Positions 48,766 to 62,807 are shown, counted from the first letter of the stretch. The stretch: DNA of 64,000 nucleotides from Rotaria macrura (GCA_900239685.1 OENT01000288.1:62001-126000); one strand, 5' to 3'. Translations and numbers: made by a program. Notes: a model not told the origin generated them from the sequence alone.

Positions 48766-50317
48766 GGCCAACCATTGTTTTTGGTGTCTGTAGGAGGAGA
48801 TTGTAGAAGATGTGTGGCTTCTATATCATCTCTCAGTTGTTTCGGCTGCATGAAAGTTGTAATCGGTAGGATTTCTCACGTTTCCAATGCCCACTCCAGA
48901 ATCGATCTAAACGATCAGATCGAACCGGACCGATCAATCGACATGCGTATTTCCTTTATCGACTTGTCATTCAATATCTATCAAAACATTCTTCTTTCAT
49001 TGTTAAACCACACATCTTCATTTTATTCTCATCAAAATGATTTCTTTCTTTTCAATCAATAGAAGATTCATCGTCTAGTTCAAATCGTCATCATGTATTA
49101 CCATAAGCAAACCCAAATGCTTGAAATTCAATTTAAACATTGTTCATTTCGTTGTTAAACACATTGAAGTATTTCATATCACACTCCGTGATATCGCTAT
49201 AATGCATTCAGGAGCATATTTGTTATTTATATTTAAAAAACTACTCCCTTCAATATCAAGTTAAGCATGGTACTCTAGATTGACTTAGTAAAACAATTGC
49301 ATACTCTTTCGTAATTCTCATTTAATTATTCATTTCTTGTGCTTAAATATGTGCGACAAATAATTGTGGGACATGAATGAATCTATGATAAACTGCAGTG
49401 TCAAACAATTTTTCGATATTATTTTCGAGAACATGATATATAATATCAAAGTAAACTGAAAATATACATTAAAATTATATGGTATTTGCTACGATAAATT
49501 TTTTCCCCAGTGCAAGAGAAGACAGTATACTTTGTACATGAAGTTGATTTGGATCACTTGAGAAGAATTTATGCAACTATCAAGTACTTCTCCGAAATTT
49601 TAGAGCACTTTTCGATAAGTCCGCAGTAGATACTTCATTGCATGTTAGCTACTTTGGATGCAATTTCATCGTGCTGTATGTTCTAATTATTTGAAGTTCG
49701 TCGTTCCACTTAGGTCCAGAGAGTATTTGTAATGCATGTTTGCGGATAGAGGTAGCTTTTGCTCTTATTAGAAAAGTGCTTCGTTTACAAAAAAATCTCT
49801 CTTACAGATAAAAACAACATGAAAGAACTGAGAAAAACAAGTCCTCTCCTGGACTGGATAGATATCTGACACACGCCCATACGCCCCGGGAAGTCTATGC
49901 TGACCGACGCGACAGATCGACCTTTCATGAAAAATGAATATTTACATAAATTCGAAAAGCCTTTATTCTTGAAACCTTCCACATCTTTATGTAAATCGTC
50001 AGACTAAAAGCGTTTATGGTTGGTTTCTCCACGACCTCGTTACAGAATTGCGTTCACAAAGTGTCCAATCGATAGAGCTCACTGAGATCAAGTTGGGAAC
50101 GATCAAAACCACCTTGAACATATGTTTTGGTCGAATCATACGCAACTTTTTATGAAAGCGGGTATTCTTTATTTTCTGGCTGTTCTCGAGTTGATTTTGG
50201 ATTATCGTCTGTAAAAACCATGCATTTGCGATTTCGGCTAACTTTACATGATAAAGTGTTTTGACGTCGTACTTGGAAATCAAGTTGGCTGAGTTCAAAT
50301 TTGTTTGGAGCGATTCA
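48766..50317. other. non-coding stretch
   Basis: No supported gene. A 127-codon minus-strand frame at 50014-50397 starts inside the dead LITAF copy and has no recognisable domain. Confidence 0.4.
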
Positions 50318-50640
50318 TGGCACGTAATAATCGATTCTCGGCTTGGTATAACATACCTGGTGGTAGCGGCGTCGGCTGTATTAGCAGTGGCGGTCACTGT
50401 TGATAATCATATGACTTTTTTTCGACTAGGCAATAGAAACAACTTTAAAAAACTGTACAAATAATGTAATTTACTTTAGTGTAAGTTGATGGTGGTTGTC
50501 AGCTCATGCTTTTCCTCAGCGTTTTTTATGTGTAACATCTAACAAAAACTTGATAGGAGTAAAATAATACAAACGTTTTCCATTCTGGAAGCGGTTATTC
50601 ATCAAAATAAAAGGAGAGCAATTGTTTGATAGCAAAGATC
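50318..50640 (-). pseudogene. dead copy of the 5' part of LITAF gene 2
   Basis: It matches LITAF 2 from its promoter through exon 1, intron 1 and the first part of exon 2. Shared pieces include GTTGATAAT.ATATGA, AGGAGTAAAATAATA and GGCGTCGGCTGT-like sequence. The start codon equivalent at 50504-50506 reads ATG AGC TGA, so translation would stop after two residues. The zinc-binding region is absent. Orientation is the same as the parent, about 8 kb away. Confidence 0.65.
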
Positions 50641-51818
50641 TTGAAAACAACTCTATAATTACTGTGATAATACAGTAAGAGTAGTTATATATAGAATGAG
50701 AATCCGTCGACTTCTCGATAAAACTACTATCATTATTTTATTTTTGTTGTTATAGACAAATTTTCTTTGCAAGCTAGGTAGTTGAGACCTTGCTCTATCG
50801 ATTGGTGAAAAAACCTGTTCACAACCTTGAGTAGAACTCATAGATGGAATCGGTCTGGAAACGAGAGACAGAACCGGACCAGCCACTCTACCGGTAGAGA
50901 TCCAATCTACCAGAAAAATAGTGGTGTACAAGTAAATATCGAACTACTGGCTGTAGATTAGTTGTCAAAATATAATAATGTGTCTTATCGAAATTCTACG
51001 AGTTACCAAAAGTATTGCGTACGATAGAATTGGGAATGCATTGTTTATACTAACACTTCAAACCAGTCAGCTTATGAAGAACTAATGGTGATGACCGATA
51101 GACTAGTACTGCTATTGGTTTCTCCTAGTAAAAAGAGATCTGAATAGTATTAAAAATGAGGGTCATCGTAGATTTTTCACACGTTTACTGATTTCACTTA
51201 TCTTAATTATATGCTTGCAGAGTGCAGTGCATTACTATAGTCCTACTGAGAATCATCTTTACTACTACATGAGAACATGTACTAGATGGATTTATTTTTA
51301 GATTTCATATTCATATAACAGAAGAGTTTTCCATTGAAGTTTGTAAAAATCTACTTTACAATAACCATCTTAAATTAATGGTTGCTTAAATAGGACAAGT
51401 GAGCTCAGTTTTTATCAAATAGATAATTTTGAATCAATATTCTCTCTCTCTCTCTCTTAGAGGCCTTTCGCTTGCTACAACAGAAGATGTAGACTCTTCC
51501 ATCATGTTAATTTGCGTTATGTTACTCGCCTCATAGGAACCTCTACTTGGTTATACTCCACTTCTGCAAATTTTAATTAATAACGCATTCTATAGAACAA
51601 ACTATCTGAAACGATTTAAAACCACGGTAAATACTGGTATAAGAGCCAGTCCAATATTCTAATCGGTACCGGTTCTATCCATGAGTCATACTATACCTCT
51701 CTTGTACCCCTTATGCCGATCAGTCGCATCATAGTCATTATGTTCATTATGGCCGGTGATACGATAGCTGAGCCTTATTTCAAGCAAAAATTAAAAAAGC
51801 TCAAGAAGATTAGGTTAA
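50641..51818. other. non-coding stretch
   Basis: No gene supported. It includes a (CT)n run at 51441-51460. Confidence 0.4.
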
Positions 51819-52022
51819 TTAGTCAAGCGGACATTCATATCGAAAATTGAACAGAACTCTTGCTCTTGTAAAACATAATTCTCTTGACATCAGATGAAAA
51901 GATGAAACAAGCAGCTGTAGTTCTTCAATAAAAAATTCATATTTCTCTCGTATTTTCAATTTAACAGCCATAGCTTGCAACTGTTGAGTAATTACCGAGT
52001 TTGCATGCTGTTCGATTTGCAA
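51819..52022 (-). pseudogene. coding-like coiled-coil segment, unidentified
   Basis: An open stretch of about 65 codons ends in TAA and reads ITQQLQAMAVKLKIREKYEF, then ELQLLVSSFHLMSRELCFTR. It is helical and charged. An acceptor-like CAATCTAAG lies just above it at about 52036, so it may be a terminal exon whose upstream part was not found. The family is not recognised. Confidence 0.3.
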
Positions 52023-53259
52023 GTATTTGATAGATTCTTAGATTGATGGGTTTTCTACTGCTGAATACTAAATAGAATTTACGTACAATTTTATCGTGAA
52101 AAGATATCAGGAATCACACTACTTGGATAACTCTTTACCATCCTTCTAATTTGTTTTTTGTTCAAGGTAGTCATTCGTCCTATTGGGAGAAACAAGTTCA
52201 GATCGAAATTCAAACACAAGAAGCACAAAATCGATGATTTCGAAATAGACACTCGTCAAAATGATTCTCGAAATAGTGAAATAATGGATCGAATCTACTT
52301 CAATCATCTGAGTAGATATTTTTGGATTCTTGTTCGTTACTCTACAAATAATCGTCTTATTCATGAACATGAGTTCCAGGAAATAACTAGCACCAATGAA
52401 ATGCTGCAGGTTTAGCTAGCTGCACCGTTTAAAACTCGCATCTTCACGTACAGATGTTGATTCGGCATCTTGTCTAATAAATTAATGAAGAGTCAACTGT
52501 CTAGAGTTCATGATGTCAGTGTACCATTGTGGCCATTGCGCCCATATGGCATATTGTAGCCATTATGTCAATTATCCGCATTATACCCAGTATCATCCTT
52601 TTAAATATGACGCTCATGTCATTGCAGTAAAATCACTTTTCAGCAGATTCCTAGAACGCATACAATCCTGTTTTAAGTGCAAAAGGGTGAGCTTTGAAAA
52701 TTTTGAAATGAAATCTTAGAATTTTCATTTACTGCTACAGGCTCACATGTTTTTTTCATGTATATATTTATATATTCGTTTTTCAAAACTGATGTTTTCC
52801 ACGAATTCATTTTTTTTATCGCACGTAAGTAAAATACCATGCCTTCAATAGAAAATCATTTTCCAACGCTTTCGGAGAGAACGTCTTGCAGAGAAGAAGA
52901 AGACCACGTCTAGAAAACTGTATCAACCAAAGGATAACTTAAATAATCAGTCATTCTCAAGACAGTTTTCTCATGGAAGACATCATTGGAAATGTTTTTC
53001 AAAGTGAATTTTCATACTATTCAACTTAAGACTCATTTTTCTTCTTTATAGAGTGAATGTTCTATTTTGACTCACTTCTATTTGAATTCTAGAAAATAAC
53101 ATGACAAGCATGACTGTAAATCGTTTGAATCAAATGTAAAATATGAAATAATCCCAGAACGAGCTTCGTGATAGTCGTGAACAATTGTATACAAACTACT
53201 TCGGTGGTCGCGTATGACCCTCACCCGGCTGCAAATTATATAAAAACTATGCCGAATGT
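52023..53259. other. mostly non-coding, with fragments
   Basis: Two open plus-strand frames (52158-52415; a His/Tyr/Cys-rich one at 52510-52719) show no domain and no phase-linked partner. They are left uncalled. Confidence 0.35.
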
Positions 53260-54008
53260 TCAGTTACACTCACTATAGGCCTCAATAATTTTTCTTTCAC
53301 GTAGACTCGACGATGGATTAAAAAAAATATGACGACTTGGAGGTACGATTAAAGCTGTATGAGAAAAAATGATTTTATTTAACAGCGAAAGGTGGCGTCC
53401 CCATTTACATTTATAAAGTAGCCTTGATTCTGCGATGACTCGTTGCAATTAATCTGAAAAAAAATCTAGTAATACTAGGTCTCAATCTACGGGCTAGTAT
53501 CGACGCGAAAAACAGCAGAAATCGACGGACCTTAGAAGCAGTATTCCCCGGGTCGGAAATCACTCGCAATTTTTTCTGTAGATTCGAGCCGATGTTTTCT
53601 TCTTTTAGATTATTGCTTCCGTATTCTGCCAATTTTTGCTGTTGTTCTGCTGCACACATGACTTTTCTTGTACATTTGCTCAGCGACAGAGCCAGAATCT
53701 TTTTGACAGGGGAGAGAGGATCAAATATCTTAAATTCATTTTCGAAGATAATTTTGAAACACGTAATGGAATATCATGATCATTGACTGATGAAGAAGTA
53801 CATTCCTTAGAATTTTGATCAGTCGTTAATGATGAAATACTTATTGGAGCTTCTTCTTTTTTATTTTTTTTCCAAGTTCACTATGGTTGTTGAAATAAGA
53901 ACAATGATCTGATGTTGATAGTTGTGAAATACTCCCATCTACATTACTTTTACCTCTATTGTATGGTATGAGATATGCACTAATATTCTTCTGTATTTTA
54001 CTCATCAT
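53260..54008 (-). pseudogene. decayed gene read in several frames
   Basis: Reading down the minus strand from ATG at about 54008, protein-like sequence appears in successive frames. First is MSKIQKNISAYLIPYNRGKS to a stop near 53854, then PISISSLTTDQNSKE and LSSKMNLRYL. FDPLSPVKKILALSLSK follows, leading into a long charged segment with AEYGSNNLKEENIGSN and VISDPGNTASKVRRF (to 53411), then LLYKCKWGRHLSLLNK (to 53260). At least three frame changes without good splice sites point to a pseudogene. The Ser-rich start, unstructured N-terminus and short conserved blocks recall transposase-derived proteins, but no family motif is certain. Confidence 0.35.
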
Positions 54009-56852
54009 TTATGAGGAACGCTTACATTTTTTTCTTTGACACTATTATGCATAGATCATCTAACAGAGATGAGATCGGTTCGGGTAAAACGTTTTTAAAT
54101 TCAGTTATGCAAAAACTGAACTCCCGAAATGCTGCTGCTGAAATTCTTCGGTACAGTTTTCCTCTAGCAGGTACAAATACGCAGTTTATACAATGATTGA
54201 CTAACACAAAAATGTTGCATGAAAAACAACTATCGACAGTTTGTTTTTGAAATTCAAAGAACAGAAATCATGTGGGAGTGGGAGTAATAAGCAGTGGATT
54301 GGTCTTCATAAGTACATCAGTCTTTCCTACCGGCTCCAGCAAAATCTGATTATTTCGGTCGACCGGAATCATCGGCCCATGCCTTAAAAAAAATAATACT
54401 AACTGTTCGATTATTCACTGTTAATAATCTAAAGATGAAAAGTAGAATTTAATCAATTAATACTGACTGTAAGATTTCTCGTTATTCAACTCTAAAATCA
54501 AAACGAAAAAATAAATTGTTCTAAACTTGACATTTACTGTAGGGCCCAAGACATAGATATAATTTTTTTAATAGTATTCAATATTGCTTGTTATTAGTAT
54601 AATTTTTGAGAAAAGTATGTCTTTGGCCAACTATATAAAATGATATGGCAGTAGATCATTGGGGCTATCGATGAAGAAATCGTTCTAGCTCAAACAGAAA
54701 TGCTTCATTCCAAATAAATTCATTAAAAACCAAAAAGAAATGGAAAAGACAAAATATATCGATTTAAGACTGATTGTCTTTGCATATGTAAATCAAAATA
54801 AGAAAGGAATTGATATCCCTTTATATTTTCTCCCTTTCTCATTAAGAGTAAAATTCGATGAAGCATTTCTGTTGAAAATAGTTCCATCTTTTTTGAAAAG
54901 TTTTCATTTCTATTTGAACTCATTTATAAGATAGAAAAAAATATCGATATCTCCTTCTATTTTTTTGTTCTTCCTCATTATAGTAGAAATCACTGATAGT
55001 CCTAGTAGAAATATAATTTTATTCATTTTTCTTCTTACGTCGACTAGATATCACGTTGTAAAAGTACACATTATTCATTGTTCTCGAACGAGAAGTGCGT
55101 AATAATTTAGTCATTTCGGCTCAAGTAATATTTTTACTTGACTTTGCGTGAAGTAGAAGATATCTGCTGCAAGTGGAGTGACTTCTCGATTGACAGTTTT
55201 ATTGTCTTACTTACATCTTATTACATGAGAAAGAAACACACGACCGATACACCATCATATGCGAGCCTCATTTACGATGTTCGCCTACAGCAATCATGTA
55301 CAATCTTTTTGCGTTGTATATAGTTATCGTGTACATCCATCGTTAGTTGTTATATACAGTTGTACACTGTTCATGACTTGAAACTTAGGAGGAGAACATG
55401 CACAGGAGAAAAACCCAAAAAGAAAATATCAAATCAACGATGAATTTATGTTAGAGAAGAATAAGACTAATTCAGTAAGAGCATGGAGAATGCAATGGTA
55501 ATATATGAAGGGGTCTGCTTTGGGATCACTAACAGTGTTCATTTCATATTCGCTAAAATATTTCAATCAATTTCTGTCTATATTCTCTTTCGAGACAACA
55601 AGCACTAGTTCATTCTCACTTTAAATAATAATTCCTGCATTCGGACACGCATGGTTTAATGTCACTGTAGTTCTTTGAAACGTCAATTCTATTACTATTA
55701 GTACGGATGGATAACATTCTATTGAAATATACATTGAAACTCAAGTAAGTATGTAGAAAATCCTCGTTAATAGGATGAAGATTGATCTCAGTTAGTGACA
55801 AGATCAAACAAATTTAATAACAAAAACAAAAATGAAATTTGAAGCATGTTTGATAGAGAGACCATTGTTAGAATGAGCATACCTTTGTCTATTTCTTGAT
55901 TTTCCTCGTTAACTTATTTAAAAATTGCGTCTTTTCTTAAAAGATTAACTGTTGAACAAAGACAAAAGTGTATGAGAATAAAAAATAGTCATCTTTTGTT
56001 GCTGAAATTGTGAATGATGTTTGTTGATATTCATGCATTATTTAATGAAGTAATTCTTCATTCTATATTGTTGTTAATTATGAAACAATAGTATACAAAA
56101 ACTATGCAATCTTTGTGCTGTGAATATGGAAGATATGATGCCTAGTAGTTTTATTGAGAGAGACTATCATTAGTAAATGGTACAGTACGACAACACACTA
56201 AAATGTACAACTGATTTTTGTAGGCTTCAATGCGCCTTGACTTTATTTTAAAATATTCATTTTTTTTTTGTTAACTACTTCCAAGTGATGAAGATTATTC
56301 ACCTTTCAACTTTTGGCTATGAGTAATTAAATATACAAAAACTAATCTGTCTACACATAGCATTGAAATGAAGGTGAGCAAAGAACAACAACATTTACAC
56401 GAATGTGAAAAAAATGATTCTGACAGTTATCATCACGTCTTCTTTCTAATGCAGGTTTGTCAAAACAAACGAGTTTTTATGAGTTTAAATTCCTACTTTC
56501 TTCACGTAATCCCTATCTCTATGTTTCAAACATAATGAAATTGAATTTTGTAAAACAAAAACATCGGAGAAAAAAATATCGTTTCTAAAATATTGGAAGA
56601 AGCTTTTGTTTTACTTGCTGATAAGAGCATGAGTTAATGCAAATGTTTTTGTCATAAAGCATGTAGTTTTTTTAATAAGCTACAAGAATAAGATAACTGC
56701 AAAAGGAAAATAAGAGTAATTATTTATTGATTTTTCTTTGAAATAATCGATTAGGTAAAATATTTTTGATTGTACGAATTCATTTATATAGATTTTTCTT
56801 TTAAAACTAGATTGAGTATTCTTGATAAGAAGAATATAAATTGAATAAAAAC
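54009..56852. other. non-coding stretch
   Basis: No gene supported. A 15 bp inverted pair (ACAGAAATGCTTCAT) lies near 54698 and 54862. Short frames at 54740-54934 and 55138-55323 have no domain. Confidence 0.4.
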
Positions 56853-57690
56853 ATGTATCCGCAGTCATATTATCAAGAGCCAACTGTGGCGCCTACAGGG
56901 CAACTACCGTCTCCCAAAGTGGTTGCGGTCATGCCTGGTGCTCCTGCTATTTTATTTGGTACCTTACAGTTCTTTATCTGGGTGGCTATAGTTGGTCTTG
57001 AAATAGCAAGTATATATTATGACGCTGGCCGAGGTACTGTTTATGCTGGATTTTGGTGTTCAAGTGTCTTTTTCGTAACTTGGGTATCGATGTTCTGCTA
57101 TTGTAAGTCATGAAAAACTAGAAAACTGTTTAGAATTCTAATGAAAATATATATTTAAATATCCGTAAAATTTAGTATGTTGTCGTAAATCATCAGCTTG
57201 TGGAATTTATCTGGTTTGTGTCAATGTTATTAACATGATTTTTGCTCTGATATTGTTAATATTCACAGCTGGCTTTGTGAGAGATCCTTGTTCGTGTTAT
57301 CAGACTTTATGTTACGTACCAACTTGGGATTACTTGCTCGATGGTGATTATGATGTTTCTCATATATATCCATGTACTTCAAGAACGCTAAGAAAATTGC
57401 CCGTACTCAAAGGCCTTCTAGCTTGTGCAATTTTTATGTTCCTATCGAATATTATCTTTCTTATAATCTATATCATGCTTTCGATTCGATTACGTCGGGA
57501 GAGAAGATCACAAAATGAACAACTTGCAGTCACTTATCATCAACAAGTCGCAACTGTAAGATGGGAAACACAACCACCAGCTTATCCATCCAATGAGAAT
57601 TATCCTTCGAGTTCAACTCCACATCTATATCCATTTAAAGATTTATCAGCACCACCACCACCATATCCATCAGCTCCACCACGTTTCTAA
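56853..57690 (+). CDS. tetraspan (MARVEL/TMEM-like) membrane protein with PPxY tail
   Basis: Two exons (56853-57102, 57176-57690) join in phase 1 across a 73 bp intron, for 254 residues. Four hydrophobic segments are visible. The first is AILFGTLQFFIWVAIVGLEI and the second is GFWCSSVFFVTWVSMFCY. The third is VCVNVINMIFALILLIFTAG; it is followed by a Cys-rich extracellular loop (CSCYQTLCYVP). The fourth is LACAIFMFLSNIIFLIIYIM. The arrangement with short termini resembles MARVEL or MS4A-type tetraspan proteins; the exact family is not certain. The C-terminal tail is cytosolic in such proteins and carries PPAY and PPPPYPSAPP, PPxY motifs bound by WW-domain ubiquitin ligases. The ATG at 56853 is preferred to an upstream in-frame TTG. 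Confidence 0.8.
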
Positions 57691-60600
57691 ATCGACTCGG
57701 TCGTATTGTGATTTATTAAGAGCGAAGACTTGACTTGCAATAATGGAGTGCGTTTTCAACAGAACATTATACGACTTATCTTTAATATTTATCGATATTT
57801 CATAGATGACACTGATTTTTTGTTACAATACGATAAATCGAAGAGAAATTCTTCGTTCCTTTTCTTTTCAAAAATAATCTTATGAGTTTCGTGAAAGAAA
57901 TATTTCCAGTTTTTTTTTAGATTCATATTTACAAAACAAAATATGTTTTCTCAAGATTCAAATTAAATCAATGTTGAGTAATGGTGGCTTTGAGAAGAAA
58001 ACAAACAGGAGCAATCATCCTAAGTGGATAGAAAAATTCTCATTTTTCCCGTTTATTCTCATTTTACTTATACAACTCTGTTGAAGATGCTCCAGAAATA
58101 TCCAGTACCATTTGGCATATTGTACTAAGTTTACAAACATATTTTCATTACAGTGAAACCAATCATGGGAGTCATTGGTTAGATCTTTTACTTACAGTAT
58201 CTGTCGGTTTTTCCTCTAATTAAATAAGACAAAGTTTTTGCTTATTAATTCTTGTTTTTGAAACTAGTTAATTTTCTTATTATTTTTCAGTAGCGATAGT
58301 TTACAAGACATTCATTCATGAGTGTTTCTTTGTACTTAACTACATAAATTCTCATAGTGTAATGATTTATCGATTTCAATAATCAAATAACTCACAGCCT
58401 TCTCGTAATCAGTCGTGTACAGAATATTTTTCGTTCTAGGGAATGGTAATAAACTTTATGAGGGCAAACATTTGTTATAGAAGATACAGCCGTATGCTAC
58501 ATGACACAAGATCAGCACGAGCTTTAATGAAAGTAACCGAATATTCGGGCACATTCTCTTTTTTTGATTTCTATGTTGGATTAAACAGATTTTATCATTT
58601 ATAAAAAACCGTTTAGTGAGAACTATATTGAATGGTTTTATTTTAGTCTTTAGTCGTCGTCGAATGTAATTACTGTAACGTTGTCTATTCATCATAGATC
58701 ATGATTTTTCTGGATTGAAGCAAATTTGTTAATTATTTTGGAACAGTTTGTCATCATTTTAAAGAAAAATTTTACCCAATATTATTGTTGTAGTTTTATG
58801 AATTTTTCGAAGCTGTTTGTAATTTTCTATTCGATGTATTATAGTTAATCGAAAATGAATCGATCAATCTTCGTTCAATGTTATATTGGATTGTGTTTTG
58901 AAAAATGAATCGTGTAATTCACTTTCATCCTCATTACTACACTAAATAATCGTTGATCATTTTTGATTCGAATGTAGTTCTATTATATGGCATGCTCAAA
59001 TGTTCTCATGTCACTATTGTAACAGAGAAATATGGATTTTCCTTTTCTATTTCGCTAGATACGTTTTTAAAAACTCTGAACAGACGAAATTTTATCTCCA
59101 ATGAACAGAAAATGATGTCAAAGTCAGTTGACAAAAGAAACAATTATGTTTCGATTCATGCAGCAAATTGAATTATAGTTCGTTGTTCAAAAGAACAAAC
59201 GAACTGAGTGCTAGTCATCAGTAGAATAAAGTACATCAAAATAATTACTTACTACGTAGATCGTTGTCCAATGAATGATGTCTTGTACTGATTGTATTGG
59301 AAAGTGCTCTGGCCGAGAAATCCTTGTTATTTTCTTTTTGAGAATCCGATTTAACATGTTATCTTCACATGTAAATTGCCATTGTCATCAAAGCTTCAAC
59401 GAAAAATTCGTTCAGAAAACAGTAATATTGTGTAGTCGATCACGATACTACGAAATATATATACTGTCAGCATTCTGTCGAACATTATGTTTTGATTCGG
59501 TCTAATAAAAATTTTCATTTTGGTATTACTCCTCAAAATTCTCTTTTTCATTTATTCCCTTTCAATATTACTCATCTCTAAGTTTCAATGTCTCTTATGT
59601 TTTCTTGCATGTATTGGACGATTCATTGTGTATCCATCGGTTATCATCCACTAGAATTTCTCAATCACGAATCATGGATTGATTAAATGTACATTCAAAT
59701 AATGTGTTTTGTCAATTGTCATTTGCTTCAATCGTCGTACCAATCATTCGACTTCTTCTGATCGTATATCATATCAGATTATATTTCAAAACACAATGTT
59801 GGTTAACATACCTGATTATAACTCAATATGTTTAATACTGCTGATCGTACTTACTTTAGGATTTGTACCGGTAAGATTCTTTTTTCCAACACTCAGTCAG
59901 TTTTCTCATACATTAAAACTCAGGGCAAACCATCAGACATTTAAGATCTGACAAGATTCTGCATCTGATCTTGTAAGATCAGACGAAAAATCGTACACAA
60001 AATCGTGGTTTCAGAATTCTGTCATCGAGTCTTACTCTAAAATTCTTGACAGATCATGTTCTTCTGTAAGATCTGATTATAGAAGATCTTATGCGACAAT
60101 AAGATCTTACTAGAATCTCATTCTACAAATTGATGTAAGATATCTGAGACCACGATTTTTTGTATGATTTCATCTGATCTTAAAAGACCTAATGGCTGAT
60201 TTTTTTGACCGGGTAAATGATCTTGTAGATAAGAAAGAAACTGTTTTCACTTTCTATTCATGCATTTTTATCGGGCTCGTTTCGAGCATTTTCAAAACTA
60301 TAGCTTTTACGTGTCAATGTAGAAATATTGAAGTGTATGCTTTACCCTTTTTAATTCTATGATTGTACTCTGTTTTGCTGACATACAATGAAGAAAATGA
60401 TTTTCATGATTTGAATGCTTTCTTTGATTTCTCCACTGATCAATACTAGTGTCTTCATCTATGTTTATTCATTATTTTGTCGTGTTAAATACCAACCTAA
60501 AATTAAACAAACGGATATTGAATCAATTACACCAATAAAAATAAATCTTCATGATATTTGTCTACTACAATACATGAATTAGACATTTTGTGCATTTATT

Positions 60601-62807
60601 TGTGCTTGAGGTTCTATCTTACTTCTCATACCAATTGATCTCAAAGATAAAATACATCCAATAAGTTATACATATATAATTATGTATAAATAATGCTAAC
60701 TGTTGTATCTGAAATAAGCACATTTATAAATCTATTTCGATACAGTCATAGATTGGGGCAATATTTGATAATGAAAACTGTACAATTGAATAATATATAC
60801 TGTAGAATTATTTTAATTACTTGTTTCTATCATTGTAATAATACAACAAGTGGAAAATAACCTGAAAATTGCAAGATGAATCATCTATGTTTTTTCAAAG
60901 ATTCTTTGGAAGTCATTTCGTATTATTTCATCTTCATCTTCTTTTCACAATGGGAAAATATTTGACACATACGCTACTTTTATGGCGTAAAGCCTTTTGA
61001 GAACAAATAAATGTCTTTATATCAAATTAATTAAAATGGTGTTTCAAAAATTTCTATAAAACCTTAAACTATTTGATTTAACATGAAATACATAACAGTT
61101 ATGATTTTTAATGTCAAGCAAAATTAAAGTTCGCATATGTTTCGAAGAGAAACTTGGTAATAAGTTGAGGAACGAACTTCTGTGTGTTTCTTACTGACTG
61201 AAGAAATGTCACAGATACATATCCGATTAATTGTATAGATATTACTGATTTTAAGATGATAACATTTCTTTCTCGATGTTCAAAAAACTCTGCATGCATA
61301 GGAAGAAAACGAACATTTTTTCAAAGCGTTTTAATTCATTGATTCGAGATGGGCAAACAAGTTGATCGGTTTTTATCTAATTTTCACTGATACGAATAAT
61401 ATATTGTGACAGTCGTATTGGATCGACTCATAATTACAATTTGTCAGACAGAGCCAGTTCGAAAAGAATTGCGAACTAATTCAACATATTCATTGATCAC
61501 ACTTCACTTTTGTCTTATGAATTTTCATTCGATGGAATGTTGATACACGAATAGTTTGTAGACGAGCTCAGGATCGCTACTGTTCTAACCTTGTTAGCTT
61601 GATGGGAAAAGATTTCATTTGATCTGAATGTGTCTCATCTTATTGACTAACAAGATAAACACCTCCTTTGTAAGAATCTTATCTTACATATTGTTATTAA
61701 TTTGTGTTCATTAATGATAACTGAAATTACGCTCAAGTCCTTTCAAATTATCTGATACTTTGTACATAGATGATATTCAAGACATTGTTCTTATCTTCCA
61801 AATAAATCATAGTTCTCTTTAGATTTAATCACGAACAACTTTCGAAATAAAACGTCATGTATTATATTATTCATACAAGATAGTTCTATACATCGATTCA
61901 TCTTCCTACACAAAACGACGAATACTATGTATCGTTTTTCAAGGATTAATTGATCATCATTAGTCATAAATAATAGTTGGGTATGATCAAAATTACATTA
62001 CTCATCTTTATGATCGACGAAAAGAAAAATGTTTCATAATAACAGCATAGCTAATTCTTATGCTAATTATTTTAACTAACAGATTGGTGTCACTAACACT
62101 AGATTAGTCTCTCTAGATCAAAATTATTATTATTAAAATCTCGCCAAGTGAGACAGAACTCGAATCTTGATAAAAAGAATTTCATCATTTGAACATGACG
62201 ATATCGTCTTGATTCCAGAATCATTTGATGCAAATGATTTTGTTAATATCAAAACATGTTGACTTCGTTTTTTTTCCTCTTGTTATTGATTTGCATCGCT
62301 ACTGACAATCTCTACCCCTTGCGGGTAATGAATGCATAGTTAACAGTGTTGTTTACGTCAAAAGAAAAAACAAAAAAAAGTATTACCAAATATGCACTTA
62401 GTCATACTTTTGCAGGTATTTTCAATTGAATAGCAAACTATTCATATTTTTACGTTCGATCACTTGTATTAGTTGATTTCGATTATAAAGCAAAAACAAC
62501 TCGTACGTCTATTAAAAATAGCATGTAGAACATAACTAGTCAACTCACAGATTTAGAATACCATTATATTAATTAGAGTAATGGTGTACGTACTGAGTGG
62601 TACCGAATATTTTGACTTCTTATTCGTCTAGAATATTAAAAGTTCATTTTCTTATATAGGTTTAGCCATTAATATTTATTAATTATAAATAGTCGGACTT
62701 TTAAATAAGACAATACTTGATTTGTTCAATGTCTTCGCTGCCTTCTATTAGAAATTCCGATTATTATGATTACCTTTATTTCTATTCGTAAGTACGTACA
62801 TGCACAA
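57691..62807. other. long non-coding stretch
   Basis: About 5 kb with no supported gene; short frames only. It contains a near-perfect hairpin (AGTTCGTTGTTC with complement) at 59178-59206 and the foldback at 59977-60178. Confidence 0.45.
59977..60178. repeat. foldback repeat, about 200 bp
   Basis: The arms GATCAGACGAAAAATCGTAC...AATCGTGGTTTCAGA (59977-60015) and their diverged complement (60143-60178) enclose AAGATCTTA-rich sequence with further small palindromes. It is probably a MITE-like element. Confidence 0.6.

Noticed and set aside
50014..50397. 127-codon minus-strand frame
   Set aside because: Its first residues come from the dead LITAF copy and the remainder has no recognisable features or splice support.
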